This document shows, piece after piece, positions 1 through 6,806 of a DNA stretch of 10,232 bases. Under the pieces are notes generated by a model that was not told where the DNA came from, ran no database searches, and saw nothing but the letters and a program-made list of their open reading frames with translations. The stretch spans positions 1 to 10,232 of the forward strand of contig JAFGDA010000051.1 of assembly GCA_016932375.1 (NCBI GenBank). The letters are read 5' to 3'. The DNA comes from Actinomycetota bacterium. Lineage in GTDB: Bacteria; Actinomycetota; Humimicrobiia; Humimicrobiales; Humimicrobiaceae. The position numbers and the translations under genes were made by a program. Positions within the stretch are counted from its first letter, which is position 1; each line of letters opens with the position of its first letter.

Positions 1-324
1 ATTGACTGGCTTTCAATGGCATATAATGTAGTCGAGGACAGCCTTTTTGATGCGATACACAGCAACCCGGGTTATGTTGGAATAATGGCCCCGCGCACCA
101 CCAATGTAAGATATATAACCGAAGACGTACCCATGAGCCTTGTTCCAACAGCCGAGTTCGGAAGGCTTCTTGAAGTTGAAACTCCGGTTATAGACTCCCT
201 TATAAACATTGCCGATTCAATATTCAAGAAGGATTTCAGGAGCACGGGAAGAAACCTTAAGAGCCTCGGCCTTGAGGGCCTTGATCTTGAAAAAGTAAGA
301 AAAATACTGATTAACGGCTGGTAG
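1..324 (+). CDS. Opine (octopine/nopaline) dehydrogenase family protein, C-terminal part
   Basis: This is the last 107 codons of a gene that starts before the window; the frame is open from base 1 (Ile-Asp-Trp-Leu-Ser) to the TAG at 322-324. The residues match my knowledge of the all-helical C-terminal domain of the NAD/NADP octopine/nopaline dehydrogenase family, notably the stretch around RYITEDVPMSLVP (bases 109-147). In this family an Arg-aromatic-x3-Asp arrangement lies in the active site, and Arg, Tyr and Asp occur here at bases 109, 112 and 124 with that spacing. Such enzymes reductively join an amino acid to a 2-oxo acid or run the reverse, in the cytoplasm. The NAD-binding Rossmann domain lies outside the window, so the substrate cannot be judged. 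The next gene begins 12 bp downstream, which suggests an operon. Confidence 0.8.
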   Translation: MDWLSMAYNVVEDSLFDAIHSNPGYVGIMAPRTTNVRYITEDVPMSLVPTAEFGRLLEVETPVIDSLINIADSIFKKDFRSTGRNLKSLGLEGLDLEKVRKILINGW

Positions 325-325
325 C

Positions 326-331
326 AGGAGG
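326..331 (+). promoter_or_regulatory. Ribosome binding site of the cobalamin-binding protein gene
   Basis: AGGAGG lies 5 bases before the ATG at 337 and directly after the stop of the opine dehydrogenase gene. It is a near-perfect Shine-Dalgarno site that fixes the start codon and supports translation from a shared transcript. Confidence 0.85.
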
Positions 332-336
332 TTAAT

Positions 337-1971
337 ATGAAAAAGATCCTGGGCGCCTGCATTGGAAGCTGCGTACATGTTGCAGGAATACTGAATTTTT
401 TAAATCTGGCAGGACGGATCGGTTACAGGACAAAGTTTGCCGGTTCGGCAATGAGCATTGATGATTTAAAAAGCGAGTTTGACTCTTTCAAGCCGGATAT
501 ACTGGCAGTAAGCTACAGGCTTTCTCCTGAAAGTATAACCCCGGTATTTAAGGAGCTAAAAGAAAAAATAACTTCCAGCCCGGAAGGCGGAAAGGCAAAA
601 TTTATTCTTGGCACAACAGGACCCGTGGCTAAAGTGGCCAGGGAAGCAAGGATCTTTGATAAAATATTTACAGGTGAAGAAAGCAGGGAAGACATAGAGG
701 AATACCTGGGGAGTGAAAGAACCGCAGTTGACGGTAAAATCCCTCCCCAGGACCTGCTGGGAAGAATTTCGTTCAAGAAGCCTTTCCCGGTTATAAGGCA
801 TCATTTTGGCAGGCCTACAATGAAGGAAACAATAGAAGGCATTAAAAAAATCTCTTTAAGCGGTGTCCTTGATATAATTTCCATCGGGCCTGACCAGAAT
901 ACGCAGGAGCATTTCTTCAACCCCCGGAAAATGAATCCATCACAGGATGGAGCAGGCGGGGTCCCGGTCAGGAGTGAAGAGGATTTCAAGAAATTATACC
1001 TTGCTTCAAGGACAGGCAATTATCCCCTGCTCAGGTGTTACAGTGGTACCAATGATATTGTAAGGATGGCCGAAGTGCTTCATGATAATATTAATAATGC
1101 ATGGTGTGCCGTACCCCTGTGCTGGTATAACGAACTTGACAACAGGAGCAGCAGGAAGCTTACGGATTCTATCAGGGAAAACCAGTTTGTCATGAAATGG
1201 CACGCAGACAGGGGCATCCCGGTAGAAGTAAATGAATCACACCACTGGAGCCTGCGGTATGCACCGGACTCAATTGCAGTTGCAGCAGCGTTTCTTGCTG
1301 CCTTTAATGCTAAAAAGATGGGGGTGAAAACTTATATTTCCCAGTATATGTTTAATACCCCGCCAGAGACTTCTTTTAAAATGGACCTTGCAAAAATGCT
1401 TGCAAAAGTGGAGATGGTGGAGACCCTGCATGATGAAAATTTTACATCGCTGCGCCAGACCAGGACGGGACTTTACAGTTTTCCCACTGATTTCAATAAA
1501 GGAATGGGACAGCTTGCCTCCTCGACGCTCCTCCAGATGCAGCTTGATCCCGGGATTGTCCATGTAGTGGCTTTTTGTGAATCCGATCATGCAGCAAAAC
1601 CTGGAGACATAATAGAGAGTACTAAGATAGCAGGAAAAGTAATAGAGAATTATATATATGGTTGCCCGGATATGAAGTCTGACAGTGAAGTGATTGAAAG
1701 AAAAAAACAATTGATCCATGATGCCTCACTTATTCTTGAAAAAATAAAGGGACTTGACAGGGAAGGTAGGTACAGTGATCCCCTTACATCACCCGGGATA
1801 ATTTCAGAAGCCATTAAATTGGGCATACTTGATGCCCCTCATCTCTGCGGGATAAAGGCAGCCAGCGGGAAAATAATGACAGGTATCATTGACGGTAAAA
1901 ATGTGGCAGTTGGGCCGGATTTGAAACCACTTGATGAGGAAGAAAGACTGGCAGGTATTGGAACGGCATAG
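337..1971 (+). CDS. Cobalamin-binding protein with mutase/methyltransferase-like barrel
   Basis: This 544-residue cytoplasmic protein starts at an ATG preceded by AGGAGG. Residues 1-125 read as a B12-binding fold. CVHVAG (12-17) stands where cobalamin enzymes have DxHxxG, so His14 is the likely lower cobalt ligand, while the usual Asp is Cys12. SYRL (59-62) and GTTGP (92-96) fit the SxL and GG positions. Residues about 165-445 form a conserved large domain with motifs such as SRTGNYPLLRCYSGT (225-239), VEVNESHHWSLR (296-307) and QYMFNTPP (336-343). This resembles a family annotated in anaerobes as 'cobalamin-binding protein' or 'methionine synthase', with a loose likeness to glutamate mutase E chains. 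No Cys/His zinc site of methionine synthase is obvious. The pairing with an opine dehydrogenase suggests amino-acid metabolism, but the reaction is unknown. A C-terminal tail (about 480-544) is rich in Gly and Asp. Confidence 0.8.
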   Translation: MKKILGACIGSCVHVAGILNFLNLAGRIGYRTKFAGSAMSIDDLKSEFDSFKPDILAVSYRLSPESITPVFKELKEKITSSPEGGKAKFILGTTGPVAKVAREARIFDKIFTGEESREDIEEYLGSERTAVDGKIPPQDLLGRISFKKPFPVIRHHFGRPTMKETIEGIKKISLSGVLDIISIGPDQNTQEHFFNPRKMNPSQDGAGGVPVRSEEDFKKLYLASRTGNYPLLRCYSGTNDIVRMAEVLHDNINNAWCAVPLCWYNELDNRSSRKLTDSIRENQFVMKWHADRGIPVEVNESHHWSLRYAPDSIAVAAAFLAAFNAKKMGVKTYISQYMFNTPPETSFKMDLAKMLAKVEMVETLHDENFTSLRQTRTGLYSFPTDFNKGMGQLASSTLLQMQLDPGIVHVVAFCESDHAAKPGDIIESTKIAGKVIENYIYGCPDMKSDSEVIERKKQLIHDASLILEKIKGLDREGRYSDPLTSPGIISEAIKLGILDAPHLCGIKAASGKIMTGIIDGKNVAVGPDLKPLDEEERLAGIGTA

Positions 1972-1973
1972 AT

Positions 1974-2002
1974 TTTACATTTTTGCATATTTATATTAAT
2001 AT
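1974..2002 (+). promoter_or_regulatory. Candidate sigma-A-type promoter of the his operon
   Basis: TTTACA (1974-1979, five of six -35 matches) is followed after 17 bp by TAATAT (1997-2002, four of six -10 matches). It begins 2 bp after the cobalamin gene stop. Predicted transcription would start near 2009, about 30 bp before hisZ. The -10 box lies inside the left arm of a perfect palindrome. It is read from pattern alone; the region is AT-rich, so chance matches are possible. Confidence 0.4.
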
Positions 2003-2022
2003 TCAGTGCCTGAATATTAATA
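1994..2022. promoter_or_regulatory. Perfect 13-bp inverted repeat before hisZ, candidate operator
   Basis: Arms TATTAATATTCAG (1994-2006) and its exact reverse complement (2010-2022) are separated by TGC. The repeat overlaps the predicted -10 box and start point of the his operon and ends 5 bp before the hisZ ribosome binding site. No T-run follows on either strand and only two G-C pairs occur per arm, so a terminator is unlikely. If transcription starts near 2009 the RNA cannot form the hairpin, which favours a dimeric repressor binding DNA. The regulator is not identifiable here; a TrpR-like HisR/YerC-type protein is one possibility from other Gram-positive his operons. Confidence 0.55.
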
Positions 2023-2038
2023 AATTAAAGGATCCAGC

Positions 2039-3304
2039 ATGTTTGTTCCGGAAGACAAAAGCGCAACAATGAAACTGCCCTTCGGGTTCAGGGACATATT
2101 TCCGTCCGAAACATTCGAGAGGAATGCAATAAAGGAAACCATTTCCTGCATACTAAGAAGCTGGGGGTATGGAGAGGTAAAAACCCCTGTGCTTGAATAT
2201 ACAAGTAATATTTCAATAGGAGTTGGCAGGGAATGGAGAAACAAACTGGTAAATTTTTTTGATATAGACGGCAGCCTTGTGTCACTCAGGGCTGACATGA
2301 CCATACCAATTGCAAGGCTTACAGGCATGAGGGTAAAAAAGAGCCAGCTTCCTGTGAGATTCTATTATTTTTCCGATTCTTTCCGCCAGACCGGTTTGCA
2401 GAAGGGGATAAAGAGAGTCTACAACCAGGCAGGTTTGGAATTTATAGGTTCCGGTAGTAATACCCTGGCAGATTCTGAAGTTCTTATAATACTTATCAGG
2501 ATAATGGAAGCTCTCGGGCTTAAAGATTTTAGGATAGGTATAGGGCATGTTGACCTTATCGGGAGTTTGTGCCGTTGGATGAATCTTGATCCTGTACAAG
2601 AAGAAGAATTGAAGTCTGGACTTGTAAGGAAAAATTTCGTTGGAATGGAGAATCTTCTTTATAAGATTGACCGTAAAAAAACCGATACTTTTCTTGAAAT
2701 TATACAGCCCGAACAGGATGGGGACAGGATGGGAGCCAGGATCAACCGCATAGGAAGTCCCGGAGCAGAAAAAAGCTATGAATATATCATTAAGGTGCAA
2801 AATATACTGGATAAATTCGGATATGGCAGGTACCTCATGTTTGATTTCAGCATAATAAGGGATTTTGATTATTATACAGGCCTTCTTTTTGAGGTCTATA
2901 ATCCTAAGATAAACGGGATTGTCGGAAGTGGCGGCCGCTATGACGGGCTTATAAAAAAATTTGGGCTTGATGTGCCTGCCACCGGTTTTGCGCTTGATAT
3001 TGACCTTCTTCACGGCGCCATGGGGGACATAAAGATAGATAGCAAGCCTAAAATCCTGCTTGCGGGATTCCGGGAAGAAGATTTTGAAAAAATAATTTCT
3101 GTTGCGGACAGATTGAGGGAAAAGGGTGCTTCTGTTGAGCTTGTATTGGAAAGAATAAGAAATTTAAAAAGCATGGCAGTAGAAAAGGGCATGGATTTAA
3201 TAATTGAAAAAATCCCTGGCAGCATAAAAATCAAGGTTACCGATGTCAAAAAAAATTCTACAAAAATGGTTTTACTTGATTCATTTATTGAAGGGCTGGC
3301 ATGA
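2039..3304 (+). CDS. hisZ: ATP phosphoribosyltransferase regulatory subunit HisZ
   Basis: HisZ is a histidyl-tRNA-synthetase paralogue without tRNA charging activity. It complexes with short HisG for the first histidine step and confers histidine feedback. At 421 residues it fits the family (about 380-420). The HisRS-like core runs from about 12 to 325: class II motif 1 region near LPFGFRDIFPSE (13-24), LRADMTIPIARL (83-94) where true HisRS has an LRPEgT-type motif, YYTGLLFEVYNP (278-289) and GSGGRYDGLIKKFG (296-309). A shorter anticodon-domain-like tail follows (about 335-421). The ATG at 2039 has AAAGGA 6 bp upstream (2027-2032); a second ATG at 2069 would trim ten residues but lacks as good a site. 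The stop overlaps the hisG start by 4 bp (ATGA), as expected for equimolar partners. Confidence 0.93.
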   Translation: MFVPEDKSATMKLPFGFRDIFPSETFERNAIKETISCILRSWGYGEVKTPVLEYTSNISIGVGREWRNKLVNFFDIDGSLVSLRADMTIPIARLTGMRVKKSQLPVRFYYFSDSFRQTGLQKGIKRVYNQAGLEFIGSGSNTLADSEVLIILIRIMEALGLKDFRIGIGHVDLIGSLCRWMNLDPVQEEELKSGLVRKNFVGMENLLYKIDRKKTDTFLEIIQPEQDGDRMGARINRIGSPGAEKSYEYIIKVQNILDKFGYGRYLMFDFSIIRDFDYYTGLLFEVYNPKINGIVGSGGRYDGLIKKFGLDVPATGFALDIDLLHGAMGDIKIDSKPKILLAGFREEDFEKIISVADRLREKGASVELVLERIRNLKSMAVEKGMDLIIEKIPGSIKIKVTDVKKNSTKMVLLDSFIEGLA

Positions 3305-3948
3305 TTGAGGAAATAATAAAAATTGCTGTTCCAAAGGGATATCTTTTTGAACAGTGCGTGGAGCTTCTGGAAAAAGCCGGTTTTAATATAAAACCCCTTG
3401 CTTCGAAAAAGAGGAAACTCTGCATAAAATCTGACAGTGATCCGGTAGAGTATATAATATCACGGCCCATGGATGTGCCTGTATATGTAGAGCATGGGGC
3501 ATGTGATATAGGTTTTTCCGGAAAAGATGTGCTTATGGAAAAAGAAAGCAATGTATATGAGCTGCTTGACCTTAAAAATGGAAAATGCCGCCTGGTGCTC
3601 GCCACCCTGAAGGATGGTATAGAAGCAGTAAAAAATCACTACAGGCATTTTGGCTCCCTGAAAGTGGCGACGAGCTATCCCAACATAGCAAGCAGGTATT
3701 TTGAAAGTAAAGGTATGCAGGTGGAAATAATTAAGTTGTACGGTTCAGTAGAACTTGCCCCGGTTCTGGGAATTGCTGATGAGATACTTGATATAACATC
3801 AACAGGCAGGACAATGGAAGAGAACAATCTTGTTGAAATGGAAAACATAGCAGAATCAACCACAAGGCTTATTGCTAATCCTGCCAGCTACAGGGTAAAA
3901 TATAGAAGTATCCGTGGTTTTGTTGATAAATTAAAAAAAGTCATTTAA
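3301..3948 (+). CDS. hisG: ATP phosphoribosyltransferase catalytic subunit, short form
   Basis: HisG joins ATP and PRPP to give N1-(5-phosphoribosyl)-ATP, the committed histidine step. The 215-residue length lacks the C-terminal regulatory domain of long HisG, so it is the short form that needs HisZ. Visible signatures are the N-terminal IAVPKGYLFE (8-17), SRPMDVPVYVEHGACDIGFSG (split near 54-74) and the family signature SVELAPVLGIADEILDITST (149-168) followed by GRTM, which carries the PRPP-binding Thr/Ser-Gly loop. The start codon overlaps the hisZ stop in ATGA, implying translational coupling. No internal damage is visible. hisB follows after only 14 bp, a spot where many Gram-positive operons carry hisD and often hisC. 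Confidence 0.95.
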   Translation: MIEEIIKIAVPKGYLFEQCVELLEKAGFNIKPLASKKRKLCIKSDSDPVEYIISRPMDVPVYVEHGACDIGFSGKDVLMEKESNVYELLDLKNGKCRLVLATLKDGIEAVKNHYRHFGSLKVATSYPNIASRYFESKGMQVEIIKLYGSVELAPVLGIADEILDITSTGRTMEENNLVEMENIAESTTRLIANPASYRVKYRSIRGFVDKLKKVI

Positions 3949-3962
3949 ATTTGATTTAAGAA

Positions 3963-4547
3963 ATGGAAAGAAAAGCCAGAGTTGAAAGAAAAACAGGCGA
4001 AACCAGTATAACGCTTTTACTGGACCTTGATGGACAGGGCAGGATAGATATAGATACGCCCCTGCCGTTTTTTAACCATGTTCTTGAAAGTTTTGCGAGG
4101 CATGGAAAGTTTGGCCTGACAATAAAAGCAAGCGGGGATATAGAGGTTGGCAGCCACCACCTGGTGGAGGATACCGGAATATGCCTTGGCAAAGCTGTAA
4201 AAGAATGCCTTAAGGATAAAAAAGGTATTACAAGATTCGGTTTTATTATACTGCCAATGGATGATGCAGAGATAATACTTTCGCTTGATATTGGCGGGAG
4301 ACCCTATCTAAGGTATGATGTCGACCTTGAGTATGAAGAGATAAATGGTCTTAAAACAACTGTGGTTGAGGAATTCTTCAGGGCTTTTACGGGCAACAGC
4401 TTCATAAACCTGCATATAAGGAAAAGTGCCGGGCTGGATTCGCACCACATAATAGAAGCCATATTCAAGGCTTTCGGTATTGCATTCCATAATGCCAGCA
4501 GGACGGATAACACTGACGGAATACCTTCAACAAAGGGTTTAATATAG
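3963..4547 (+). CDS. hisB: Imidazoleglycerol-phosphate dehydratase
   Basis: HisB dehydrates imidazole glycerol phosphate to imidazole acetol phosphate using Mn. At 194 residues it is the monofunctional form, without the histidinol-phosphatase domain of enterobacteria. The fold's two half-repeats show in the paired metal motifs SHHLVEDTG (64-72) and DSHHIIEAIFKAF (159-171), plus FFNHVLESFARHG (36-48), where His39 is conserved but the usual Asp before it is Asn. LDIGGRPY (108-115) is also typical. In the first motif the residues before the His pair are Gly-Ser where Asp-Asp or similar is common. The ribosome binding site is weak (AAG just before the ATG). The in-frame TTG at 3951 is cut off by a TAA at 3957, so the ATG at 3963 is the only reasonable start. 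Confidence 0.95.
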   Translation: MERKARVERKTGETSITLLLDLDGQGRIDIDTPLPFFNHVLESFARHGKFGLTIKASGDIEVGSHHLVEDTGICLGKAVKECLKDKKGITRFGFIILPMDDAEIILSLDIGGRPYLRYDVDLEYEEINGLKTTVVEEFFRAFTGNSFINLHIRKSAGLDSHHIIEAIFKAFGIAFHNASRTDNTDGIPSTKGLI

Positions 4548-4588
4548 TCCGTGTTGGCTGGTTTGGCTTTGGTATTTTTATCGTCCTG

Positions 4589-4611
4589 CTTAAAACCAAT
4601 ATTTTTTAAGG
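4589..4611 (+). promoter_or_regulatory. Hairpin covering the hisH ribosome binding site
   Basis: CTTAAAA (4589-4595) pairs perfectly with TTTTAAG (4604-4610) around an 8-base loop. The right arm contains most of AAGG (4608-4611), the best Shine-Dalgarno site for the hisH ATG at 4618. It lies in the 70-bp hisB-hisH gap. The stem has a single G-C pair and would be weak, so a translational effect is possible but unproven. Confidence 0.3.
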
Positions 4612-4617
4612 TTGGAA

Positions 4618-5235
4618 ATGTATATTGCAATAGTGGATTATAATATGGGAAATATCAGCAGTGTAACGAATGCTTTTAAGAGGACAGGCGCTGAATTGAA
4701 GGTTACGTCGAAACCCGGGGTAATTAAAAATGCCTGCGGTATTGTGCTTCCCGGTGTCGGCGCGTTCCGGGATGCCATTGGTAATCTTGAAGAACTGGGC
4801 CTTACCGGCATAATCAAGGAAAGCCTCAAGACAAAACCTTTTCTCGGAATCTGTCTTGGAATGCAGCTTTTATTTGAATACAGCATGGAGAATGGCAAAA
4901 GTGAAGGTCTCGGGATATTAAAGGGTTATGTGGACAGGATAAATGCAGGTGTCAAGGTACCGCACATGGGCTGGAATTCCCTCGATATACGGAAGAAGGA
5001 CAGCAGGGTCCTTGAAGGGATAACAGGGGAAGACTATTTTTACTTTGTTCATTCGTACCATGTAATACCCGCACAGCAGGATATAATAAGCAGTACGGCC
5101 TATTATGGGACAGGCATAGTATCAAGCATTGAGAAGGGCAACATATACGGTTTTCAATTCCATCCGGAAAAAAGCAGCCTGAGGGGGCAGGTGTTGATAA
5201 AAAATTTTTTAAAGTTAACGGAAGAGGCAAAATGA
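4618..5235 (+). CDS. hisH: Imidazole glycerol phosphate synthase, glutaminase subunit
   Basis: HisH hydrolyses glutamine and channels ammonia to HisF to make imidazole glycerol phosphate and AICAR. It is a 205-residue class I amidotransferase. The oxyanion-strand motif PGVGAFRDA (45-53), nucleophile loop GICLGMQ (77-83, Cys79), PHMGWN in mid-protein and FQFHPEKS (179-186, catalytic His182 and Glu184) are all present, so the triad is intact. AAGG at 4608-4611 sits 6 bp before the ATG at 4618, so this start is preferred over the in-frame TTG at 4612, which directly abuts the site. The 70-bp gap after hisB is unusually long for this operon. The stop overlaps the hisA start by 4 bp. Confidence 0.95.
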   Translation: MYIAIVDYNMGNISSVTNAFKRTGAELKVTSKPGVIKNACGIVLPGVGAFRDAIGNLEELGLTGIIKESLKTKPFLGICLGMQLLFEYSMENGKSEGLGILKGYVDRINAGVKVPHMGWNSLDIRKKDSRVLEGITGEDYFYFVHSYHVIPAQQDIISSTAYYGTGIVSSIEKGNIYGFQFHPEKSSLRGQVLIKNFLKLTEEAK

Positions 5236-6005
5236 TCGTTATACCGGCAATCGATATAATGGAAGGAAATGTTGTAAGGCTCACAAAGGGAGACTTTTCC
5301 ACAAAAAAGGTATATTATGACGATCCCCTTAAGGCGGCCCTAAGATGGAAAGAATCAGGAGCGCAGTGGCTGCATATAATTGACCTTGATGGGGCAAAAA
5401 CAGGAAAAGTGGCCAACCTGGGAATTGCTTCAATGATTAAAAATGAGCTGGGAATCAGGGTGCAATATGGAGGGGGTATCAGGAATAAAAACACCCTGAA
5501 TGAAGTAATATCTTCAGGCATCGACAGGGCAATACTTGGAACAGGGGTACTGGAAGACGATGTATTTTTAAAAGAGTGCCTGGATATGCAGCTGTCCCGT
5601 ATCATAATAAGCCTTGATTATGATAGAAAAGGCATAGTTTTTAAAAATGGCTGGCAGAGCAGCACCCGGATGGACATATTTGGTATTTTAAAAAAACTAA
5701 AAAAATCGGGCATGGAAAAAGTGATTATAACCGATATATCAAGAGACGGTACCATGAAAGGCGCAAATTTTACCTTTCTTAAAGAAATAATGCAATCCAC
5801 CTCAATAAGGTTTATAGTTGCAGGAGGGATCAGGAGCCTTGACGATATAAGGATGTTAAAAAAAATTGAACATCCTGGTGTGGAAGGAGTCATTGTAGGC
5901 AAGGCACTTTATGAAGAACAGGCCGGTTTCGACCTGAAAGAAGCAATTAGGATCGGGGGAAAAGATGATAACCAAGAGAATTATACCCTGCCTGGATGTA
6001 AATAA
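5232..6005 (+). CDS. hisA: ProFAR isomerase HisA
   Basis: HisA performs the Amadori isomerisation of ProFAR to PRFAR on a (beta/alpha)8 barrel. The first-strand motif PAIDIMEGNVVRL (5-17, catalytic Asp8), LHIIDLDGAKTG (47-58), YGGGIR (79-84), Asp129 on strand 5 (ISLD) and ITDISRDGTMKG, then VAGGIRSLDD are all as expected. The Trp in the latter half (NGWQSS) and the lack of a TrpF neighbour fit a dedicated HisA. Its 257 residues exceed the usual 240-245; the extra C-terminal residues are encoded in the 41 bp shared with hisF. The start overlaps the hisH stop in ATGA, so translation is likely coupled. Confidence 0.95.
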   Translation: MIVIPAIDIMEGNVVRLTKGDFSTKKVYYDDPLKAALRWKESGAQWLHIIDLDGAKTGKVANLGIASMIKNELGIRVQYGGGIRNKNTLNEVISSGIDRAILGTGVLEDDVFLKECLDMQLSRIIISLDYDRKGIVFKNGWQSSTRMDIFGILKKLKKSGMEKVIITDISRDGTMKGANFTFLKEIMQSTSIRFIVAGGIRSLDDIRMLKKIEHPGVEGVIVGKALYEEQAGFDLKEAIRIGGKDDNQENYTLPGCK

Positions 6006-6723
6006 AGGCAGGGTGGTAAAAGGCATTAGCTTTGTTAACCTTAAAGATGCGGGCGACCCTGTGGAGCTTGCAGCTTTTTATGACCGGGAAGGTGCCGACG
6101 AAATTGTTTTCCTGGATATTACCGCTTCACATGAAAAACGGAAGACAGTGATAGAGCTGGCAAGCAGGACCGCAGAAAAGGTATTTATTCCTTATACAAT
6201 TGGTGGCGGGATCGGCACCGTAGAGGATATAAGGGAGCTTTTAAAGAGGGGAGCCGACAAGATTTCCATAAATACATCAGCCTTCAACAATCCTTCTCTT
6301 ATTAAAGAGGCATCGAATATTTTTGGGAGCCAGTGCATAGTTGTTGCGATCGATGCAAAGCACAAAAGCAGAGGTTTCTGGGAGGCCTATTTAAATGGAG
6401 GAAGGACGCCTACAGGGGTCGATGCAGTCGAATGGGCGAAAAAGGCGGAAGAGCTTGGAGCCGGTGAGATCCTCCTGACAAGCATGGATAAAGACGGGAC
6501 CAGGGACGGGTATGATATTGAGCTTACGAAGGCTGTTGCTTCTGCGGTCAATATACCTGTGATTGCTTCCGGGGGAGCGGGGAAACTGGAACACCTGGGT
6601 GATGTCATTAAATATGGTGATGCCGATGCGGTGCTGGTGGCTTCCATATTTCATTATGGCGAATATACCATAAAACAGGCCAAGGATTTTCTCAGGTCAC
6701 AAGGCATTAACGTCAGGTATTGA
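5965..6723 (+). CDS. hisF: Imidazole glycerol phosphate synthase, cyclase subunit
   Basis: HisF cyclises PRFAR with ammonia delivered by HisH. The 252-residue barrel carries RIIPCLDVNKGRVVKG (5-20, catalytic Asp11), DITASHEKR (51-59), the phosphate loop IGGGIG (79-84), catalytic Asp130 in VAIDAK, TSMDKDGTRDGYD and SGGAGKLEH. The start is inside hisA, in a different frame, with GGGGGA (5955-5960) 4 bp upstream and the canonical MITKRIIPCLD N-terminus, so the 41-bp overlap is not an error in start choice. Of twelve Arg codons I count eight AGG, two AGA and two CGG, a useful reference for the operon's codon style. An 83-bp gap separates it from the chosen hisIE start. Confidence 0.96.
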   Translation: MITKRIIPCLDVNKGRVVKGISFVNLKDAGDPVELAAFYDREGADEIVFLDITASHEKRKTVIELASRTAEKVFIPYTIGGGIGTVEDIRELLKRGADKISINTSAFNNPSLIKEASNIFGSQCIVVAIDAKHKSRGFWEAYLNGGRTPTGVDAVEWAKKAEELGAGEILLTSMDKDGTRDGYDIELTKAVASAVNIPVIASGGAGKLEHLGDVIKYGDADAVLVASIFHYGEYTIKQAKDFLRSQGINVRY

Positions 6724-6806
6724 AGATATGATAATATTAAAGATGATGACTGGTTAATTTGCGTGCTGCAGGTTTCAGTGCTTTTGTTTTATGCAGGATG
6801 AAAGGA

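Noticed and set aside
1270..1719. 149-codon open frame on the minus strand
   Set aside because: It is antisense to the conserved core of the cobalamin-binding protein and shows no domain or ribosome binding site.
1972..2038. T-box or attenuator leader for the his operon
   Set aside because: The gap is only 67 bp, lacks a T-box sequence, specifier loop, histidine-codon leader peptide or terminator with a T-run.
2282..3013. 243-codon open frame on the minus strand
   Set aside because: It lies wholly inside hisZ, whose protein matches its family along the full length. The antisense product is basic and aromatic without a recognisable domain, as expected for a shadow frame.
4612..4617. TTG start for hisH
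   Set aside because: It directly abuts the AAGG site with no spacing, while the ATG at 4618 has a proper 6-bp spacing and gives the canonical N-terminus.
6759..6806. Longer hisIE beginning at TTG 6759
   Set aside because: The added residues do not resemble HisI and no ribosome binding site precedes the TTG.
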